Below, piece after piece: positions 58,128 to 64,000 of a stretch of 64,000 nucleotides of DNA. The notes under the pieces were generated by a model. That model searched no databases, had not been told where the DNA came from, and was given only the letters and a program-made list of their open reading frames with translations. The stretch covers positions 186,001 through 250,000 of the forward strand of contig CALYLX010000083.1 in NCBI GenBank assembly GCA_944990035.1. The letters are read 5' to 3'. Source of the stretch: Clitopilus passeckerianus (Eukaryota; Basidiomycota; Agaricomycetes; Agaricales; Entolomataceae). Made by a program: the position numbers and the translations under genes. Position 1 is the first letter of the stretch. Each line of letters opens with the position of its first letter.

Positions 58128-58739
58128 TAGAGGATGATTTCAAGACCGTGTGTAGAGGCTAGCCTGAGACTCGGAGTGGAGAAGTACAGAACGACAACGA
58201 ACTCATGCAGAGTGAATCATCTTTTATATACCAATTTCTGTCCGCCAGGGTCTCAGAGCCAACCCTAGAGTTTTCTGGGATGTCCGTCATCCCCAGACAT
58301 CATCAAGTGCGCATGTTCCAAGCCAAAGGGTTTGATCTCGTGCGATACACTTGACCCGCCGAAGAGTCGAATGACACCGTGCAGGAAGGCTAGCTCGATT
58401 ACAATGTTGACGTCAGAGATTCTTTTAAATTTCTAAACTTACTTGGCAAATGAATGGTTCCTTTAAGCGTGAAACGCGCAGATTGCAGCAAGGAAGGGTT
58501 CACCGATCGCTACAAGAACACGCTGTACAGCGACCTACGGAGATGAAGGCCTCATGCTCCACCAACATAGCATAATTCAACAACCAGCGTAGCGTGACTC
58601 GGAGACACTGGCACCTTGAAGTAAACAAGCAGTAACAATCATGACGAATAACGAGAAGGCCGCTGAGAAATCAATGCTTTGTCGACGGGCAATCCAAGAA
58701 AAGACAGACTTGCGGCTTGGAGCCTGAGAACACGTCTAG

Positions 58740-61700
58740 CGCTCAATCTGGAAAGAACGGCTTCGTGGCTTCATTCCCGCCACAAGCAGCAAGGCAGGTG
58801 GAGTAATTGCCAGATAGTTTGTAAAAATCCACGTTTTCCACTGAGAAATTCCGATATGCACTGCTTATAGGACCTGAGTCCGAGACGGGGGACACAGAGT
58901 ACTCATAGCATGTGCTAAAGAAAGCCCTTCGGAGAACTTGAAGGTAGTGAACAAGAATACTGTAGTCTGTTGATTGCAATGTTAACTATGCATCTCTCTT
59001 ATGCGAAGAAACATATCGGTATCAAGAGTATCGATTACGAACCAGTCATCCTCCTCGACATTATCAGGAACAAGTAATGCACCGCGGCGAATTGATCGCA
59101 GGGAAATGAACTGCGTTTTCTCCATATTTCGAGGTTTGCCACGTACACGCTGGAGTCCAAGGGCTTGATCGTTGGCCGTGATTGGTAATACGTTGGAAAA
59201 TGGCTGTACTAGAGCGAGTGGGAGAGGGACACCAGAATATGTGTACGTAAACACAAAGAGGAGGCGAGCGAAGTAGTCTTGATCGTCGTGATGAATGATA
59301 ACGATGTCTCGTCGCTCACGGGAATGAAACAATGGAGAACATCGCAGGTAGTCGACATAGACCTTGACATCATCCAGAGCAATGAATGACGCCTTTATGA
59401 AACGATATTCAGTAAGCTAGAAAGACTCTAAGGCTCCATCACTATCAAGCTGTTAGGCAAAGTGGCACACCTGCTCGTCGAGGCTGATCTTGAGGGGACG
59501 ATTGTGGCCGATAAATATTGGGCTATCTTCATCACGGAGGAGTACATCAAGGAAAGTACCCAATCGAAGCCGAAACCGAGTGAAGGCACTGTCTTCAAAT
59601 TGTTCAGCTTCAAGGTTGCGAAAAGATCGAGGCCGCTGTGCAGCACCCAGTGTAATGTTACAGAATATACCACTGGTTTCATCGGCTTCACCGTGGTCAG
59701 CATCGTCAGCATCGTCAGACGATGTTTTCTTTGCTTGGGCGTCCTTGAGCATCTTGTCCCGTTCTTCAATTGCGTCGAGGCGCTCTCGGATAATGCTAGC
59801 TGCAAGAGCATAGTGCTCGTGTCGTAGGATCTGAAGGAAAAGTATGTTAACTTGCGGAGAATTCAACAAACAGGCAAGTAAATAAGTTAGGCATACAGTT
59901 TCGGCAACATTCTTGAAATTCGAGCGATGAAGATACCATTTCTTGAGGGGCCCGTGAGCTTTCTCAAAATGCTTCGTGGTATACACATAAGTTGCTCCCT
60001 TCTGGATGATGTTATCAAAGGCGTGCTGCAGCATATGCATCTTGGGAAAATGGAAAGGTTTGCGAAGTTTTGGAACATTTGGATGCTTTTCGTCGATGGT
60101 GTACTCGCCGTTTTTGAACTGCTGCACCATGTACTCCTATTAAACGGGCCAGAGCGTAAATATGACATTCATATCGTCAACTCTGCTTGCGTACCTCGAT
60201 AACATCAGAGAATTGGAGTATTGCCTCTCTTCCGCAAGCGATTGACTGGGCAGTATGGACCTCCATGGAAATCCACATATCCATCTCGAGATACTTCCGA
60301 ATGCAGCGCAGGAGAAGATGGCCCGGAGGGCTAGCTTCTTCTGTGAGCACATTATGAGCGCCATAGATGATGATCTTGAAACGACGGGTTGGGGTTAGCG
60401 GCAGGTTTGAGAGTGAGAAACTTCGTACACTCACACGTAGAAGGTCCTCGTGCTTGTTTGCATCAGCAAAGTGGGTTTTGAGGGCCTTCTCAAAATGGCA
60501 AAGACCCTCCAGCGGGAAACGCAGCAATCCTGTGAGAATGGGTTCCTTAATCAGCTACAACTACGTCACTTGTGCAGTAGAAAATCTTACTGTGTGTCGA
60601 TCTTTTTGCCATTTGGTGCTTATGAGGGAGTTGGTCAACTTGATACTCAACCTCAGGCAACAAGTGTTTGCCACCGAGGCCATGTGCCCCGTTATGAAGG
60701 TGGTCCCATGAAAGTGCTTGATGCGGGTCAGAGTTTCCGATGTCCCAGAAGGCGTTCTATCGAATAAAGTGTCAGTACTGGCACTATTTAGCTGTGATCA
60801 TCACTGAAACGCACCTTTATGTACCGTAGTCCTTCACCTTTGAACATTTTCTCCCGATTCTGAGCCGACATGTGCGCGGCAAGCTCGTAGTTCCGTTGGA
60901 TAGACACCGATGATCTCATTGGGTGAGTCTGATGAAGATTGGCCTGGGTGGCCCTGGGAACGAGGCATACCGGGCACGGGCACCCTCCCTTTTCACCTCG
61001 GATGAGTGCCATAACAGACCTAATACCAGAAATGTGTGAGATCGTCAATCCAGCGGGGGGTGTATCGTAAAATTGGTACTTACTGCTCCTCATAATCGGC
61101 GGCAAGGATGAAGATGAAAGGGAAGAGATGCCGAACTATACCATCTCCGCACTTAACCCAACAGCCAGTCTGTGAATTTTGCGCAAACTCCTGGAGCATG
61201 ACACGGAAGGATTCGTGCCACACGGCCTTCTTGTAGTCAACAAACCGTGCTTTATGATCTTCGCCTTCGTCTGCGTTGACCTTTGTTAAGGCATCAGCCT
61301 GTAGCGAAGATTGCAGAATAAGTAGGAGTACGAACCAGTGGGAGCCAGCCGACCACTTGAGTTGAGCCCCAACCAGCACCATTTCGCACGTGGCGAGGAA
61401 GTTGGGGGCAGTGCGCCATGATAGGGTATCCCTTCTCTGTGCCGAAAGACGACAGGTGGGTCTTATCGGCATAGAGAGTGATCGCAAATGGCTTAGCGCT
61501 GTCTGGTAACTGTGACTAGTAGGACCGGATTCAGTGAGATTTTGCGTCTGTTTTATTTGTGAGACGTACCTGTATGTCCCATAACCGCTTCGCCGTCCAT
61601 GGCTCATCAATAAAATGGACCCATTCCTCTCCATTCCATCTTGCTACCTTCTGAGCATCCCATTCGAATTGAGGTGCGAGAAAGGGATCCTGAACGAGGT

Positions 61701-62677
61701 CTGTCATGTACTCCCACAGAGATCGGCACCAGAAGTTGTGGTGCTTTTCTTCTCCTTTGTAGGTTGCTGTAACAAGGTGTTTCTCAAACTAAATTACCGT
61801 CAAAACATTAGCTCAATTCTTACAAAGATTGAAAGTGTCTCACCGGTGTCAACGTAGCAGCCTCCCTTTCCCATAACTCAATTACCTCACGGTGATTCTT
61901 GACGCAGATATTTTCGTTCCCTTTCAAAACCTTATCCAGCATCCTATCCATCTGCTTGTTTGACAGTTGTGATTCCAGTCCGATCTCACAAAGTACGAAT
62001 TCCGCCTCCGAGTGGAAATGTTTCCAGGGCTTTGAGTCCGACGGTAGTAGATGCAGTTTTGGATCGCGCCTCGACTGGAACTGATCGAATGTTTCCTCTT
62101 GGGCTGGGCGCTTGCTTTTAGGGTGGTATTCGGTACGAACTGCATCGTTCTCCGGAGACAGTATTGAGTTGCTTTCAGACGTTCTGGAAGCTCCTTGAGC
62201 TACTATGTCGAAGTAGAAACATAAGTCGGAGGCTGTTCATTCTAAGGGGCTATACTGACTTGGAATTGGTGGCTCTCTGAGAGCGGAATTGTTTGGTATC
62301 TCGCTGTCTGTAGGCGGCTCCTGATTGATATCCCATGTAGATGGTGACGCGCCAAGATCTGCGACGCCAGTGCAACCATCTATATGTGCCGTTATTATAC
62401 CTTCATAAAATAGAGAATCCGCCTCACCTGATATCTCGCTGTCTATTCGCCTTCGCTTCCTAGGACTCTGCAAATTTATCTGGAGAGCATGAAGGCGTGT
62501 AGATTGCTCGCGATCTTCGTACTCCTTGTCCTTCTGCCTCCGAAGAACCTTCTGTGCGCAGTCGGGGACGTGTCGGCTGATCCACTGCGGCGTAACGATC
62601 TTTCCACAATGCTCGCAGATGTATTTTGCGGGTTGAGATCTTGACGCTTGTATTGGCGGCTCAGGCTGGTTCTCCAT
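58740..62677 (-). CDS. Plavaka transposase, right copy (better preserved)
   Basis: ATG at 62677. Differs from the left copy by Ile for Val in the zinc finger (CEHCGKIVTPQW). It keeps the frame in two places where the left copy does not: LLRFPLEGLCHFEKALKTHF, continuous with DANKHEDLLRV (60527-60430), and MVQQFKNGEYTIDEKHPNVP, continuous with KMHMLQHAFDN and beyond (60130-59453). The YADKTHLSSFGTEKGYP block, ILAADYEEQ and the CPCPVC pair are present. If introns splice as proposed this could be a functional transposase able to mobilise both copies, since both have intact ends. Confidence 0.75.
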
Positions 62678-63009
62678 TCAAGGCGGGGGATAGAGCATGG
62701 GAAACAGGATATATTGGTCAGAGCCTACTTAATACACTGTATACTTGCGGATGACATGCATATTACGGGCGCTGTAATGAGGACGGTGGGATGTTGTTCA
62801 CGGTAGCGGATGGTAGCAGTTATGACAGGTTACAATCTGGCCTCAAGTCCGAAACCCGAGAACAACCGAACCGCAACGGTCACAGCCACTGAAACAGGGC
62901 ATTAATCAAGGTTGTAACCCTCCGGGATTGGCTACGGTCCAGTCAGTACCCATCATGATCCCGGCCAAGACCCGAGGCCGATTATAACCACTTTTGGGTT
63001 TTTCCGACA

Positions 63010-64000
63010 TGTTGGATCGTATGACCCTTCTTGGAGCAATAGTAGCACAAGTTGTTCTTTTTGTGGTGTTCTCTTTCCTCTTGGGTAAGGCAGCGTTTGG
63101 GTGGATCAGTGGTGAAACAATCAACATCCATAGCCATTGGGTCTCGGGCACCGGTAGGTGTTTTGTAAGCACCTTTGACCATATCAGATGTCTTGATGAT
63201 ACGGGTATGTCCCATGATTGTCTTGGCACGTCGCCAGTTGTTGTCAAACTGGATGGCTTTCTTGACCCAATCGTCGAATGTTGTAGGAGGGGAATCAGAA
63301 AAGAGAATTTTCTCTCGGAGTTTGGGGGTAAGTCCTTCCATGAAGATCTCGATCTTTGCAGTGTCACCACTGAGATCGGTTCGTGCAAGAATATTCTTGA
63401 AGACGGTGACAAATTCGTCAGCTGTCCCATCCTGTCGTAAGGCTTTGAGTTGGAGAAGTGCGGCAGCTTTGTCGTCGGTAGGGGAAAAGGCTTCTTTGAA
63501 TTGGTGGATAAACTCAACATAGGTGGCTTTCCTTTCAGCTGCTGAGTATTTATCGTGAAATTCTAATCCCCATGCTGCTGCAGTTCCTTCTTTGAGGAAG
63601 GATAGGGCGATGCGAATCTTCTTGTCATCTTCGAGTTGGATGAGGTTGTTTAGGATGAGGTAGTCTTCAAGTTCCTGAATGAACTTTCTGGTCTTGGATC
63701 GGTCTCTGGAGAACGTTTGGGGTTTGGCTCCAATGTCCTTCTTGTTGTTGTTGTCTTGTGACATTTCGTAGTCGAAATCGAAATCGGTCTCTGGTTCAAT
63801 TGTTTCTGCACTGGGGCGCTCCTCTGGCTCAGCTGTGGGGCTCTCCTCTAGCTGTTGTTGTACTTGGTGTTCTTCTTCTTCCTCTTCGGGCAAGACAGAA
63901 GCACTGGTAGACGGGACTAGTGATGGGTTACTGGATATTGCTGTGGGTAACAGTGCGAAGCGTCGCTGTTCCTCCTCGTCTACTTCAATGTCATGTTCTC
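63010..64000 (-). pseudogene. Gag N-terminal part of family A gypsy, cut by Plavaka
   Basis: Runs from beyond the window through PEEEEEEHQVQQQ, FLKEGTAAAWGLEF, LTPKLREKIL, FDDWVKKAIQFDNNWRR and the knuckle start CYYCSKKGHTIQ, where the transposon begins at codon level. The frame runs on a few codons into Plavaka (VGKTQKWL) before a stop. Unlike the nested copy, the GGGG run near 63290 is intact and the frame is continuous. Confidence 0.85.

Larger units (their letters stand above)
47100..63009 (-). mobile_element. Plavaka DNA transposon, right copy, with nested gypsy insertion
   Basis: TGTCGG terminus at 47100 and CCGACA at 63009, flanked by TG on both sides (47098-47099 and 63010-63011). 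Removing TG plus the element restores a continuous gag reading frame, so this is the original insertion. Without the nested element (7209 bp plus 5-bp duplication) it is 8696 bp, against 8698 for the left copy. Confidence 0.9.

Noticed and set aside
23122..63009. Single giant composite transposon bounded by the two outer Plavaka ends
   Set aside because: The outer flanks (CA on the left, TG on the right) are not a direct target duplication, and the right end is already explained as a simple insertion in gag.

Overview
The window comes from a filamentous basidiomycete, most likely a mushroom-forming Agaricomycete. The evidence is many 50-60 bp GT..AG introns, TACTAAC-type branch points, DUF6534-type membrane proteins, an F-box gene, and mobile elements typical of that group (Plavaka/CACTA transposons and chromodomain Ty3/gypsy elements). 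About the first 23 kb is gene-bearing but eroded. The last 41 kb is almost entirely nested transposons.

Layout. 1-1135: 3' part of an ammonium transporter gene (+). 1483-2612 and 5590-6850: two colinear halves (-) of one broken MFS sugar/quinate transporter. 4149-5323 and 8821-9995: a 1175-bp inverted repeat pair that separates and surrounds these pieces. 7559-7933: a small two-exon gene for a secreted tandem-repeat peptide precursor (signal peptide, Lys-Arg site, four DIVFSGW repeats). 10219-11913 and 12879-14558: tandem DUF6534 membrane-protein genes. 16639-17728: three tRNA-like Pol III units. 18859-20992: an Ies2/INO80B-like chromatin-remodelling subunit. 21448-22730: an F-box-like gene that looks damaged.

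23122 to the end: two inverted copies of an 8.7-kb Plavaka DNA transposon (23122-31819 and 47100-63009). They form the arms of a roughly 10.36-kb, nearly identical inverted duplication (23122-33485 and 45431-63009). The right copy sits inside the gag gene of a gypsy element with a TG target duplication. It was itself later hit by a complete gypsy element (47865-55073, identical 465-bp LTRs, AGTGA target duplication). The 12-kb loop between the arms holds the rest of a gypsy element (family A), a CACTA Tnp2 fragment, a second gypsy element (family B) carrying an inserted solo LTR, and the 5' end of a Ty1/copia element cut off exactly at the edge of the right arm. The outer edge of the left arm lies exactly at the Plavaka terminus, which points to an alternative-transposition or aberrant-repair origin for the duplication.

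Both gypsy families carry a chromodomain and use a Tf1/sushi-like self-priming arrangement: the 11-nt primer-binding site next to the 5' LTR is the exact complement of the predicted mRNA 5' end. Both also carry an extra open reading frame (ORF3) between pol and the 3' LTR. Most cellular genes here were reconstructed by eye across introns, so exon borders are proposals.
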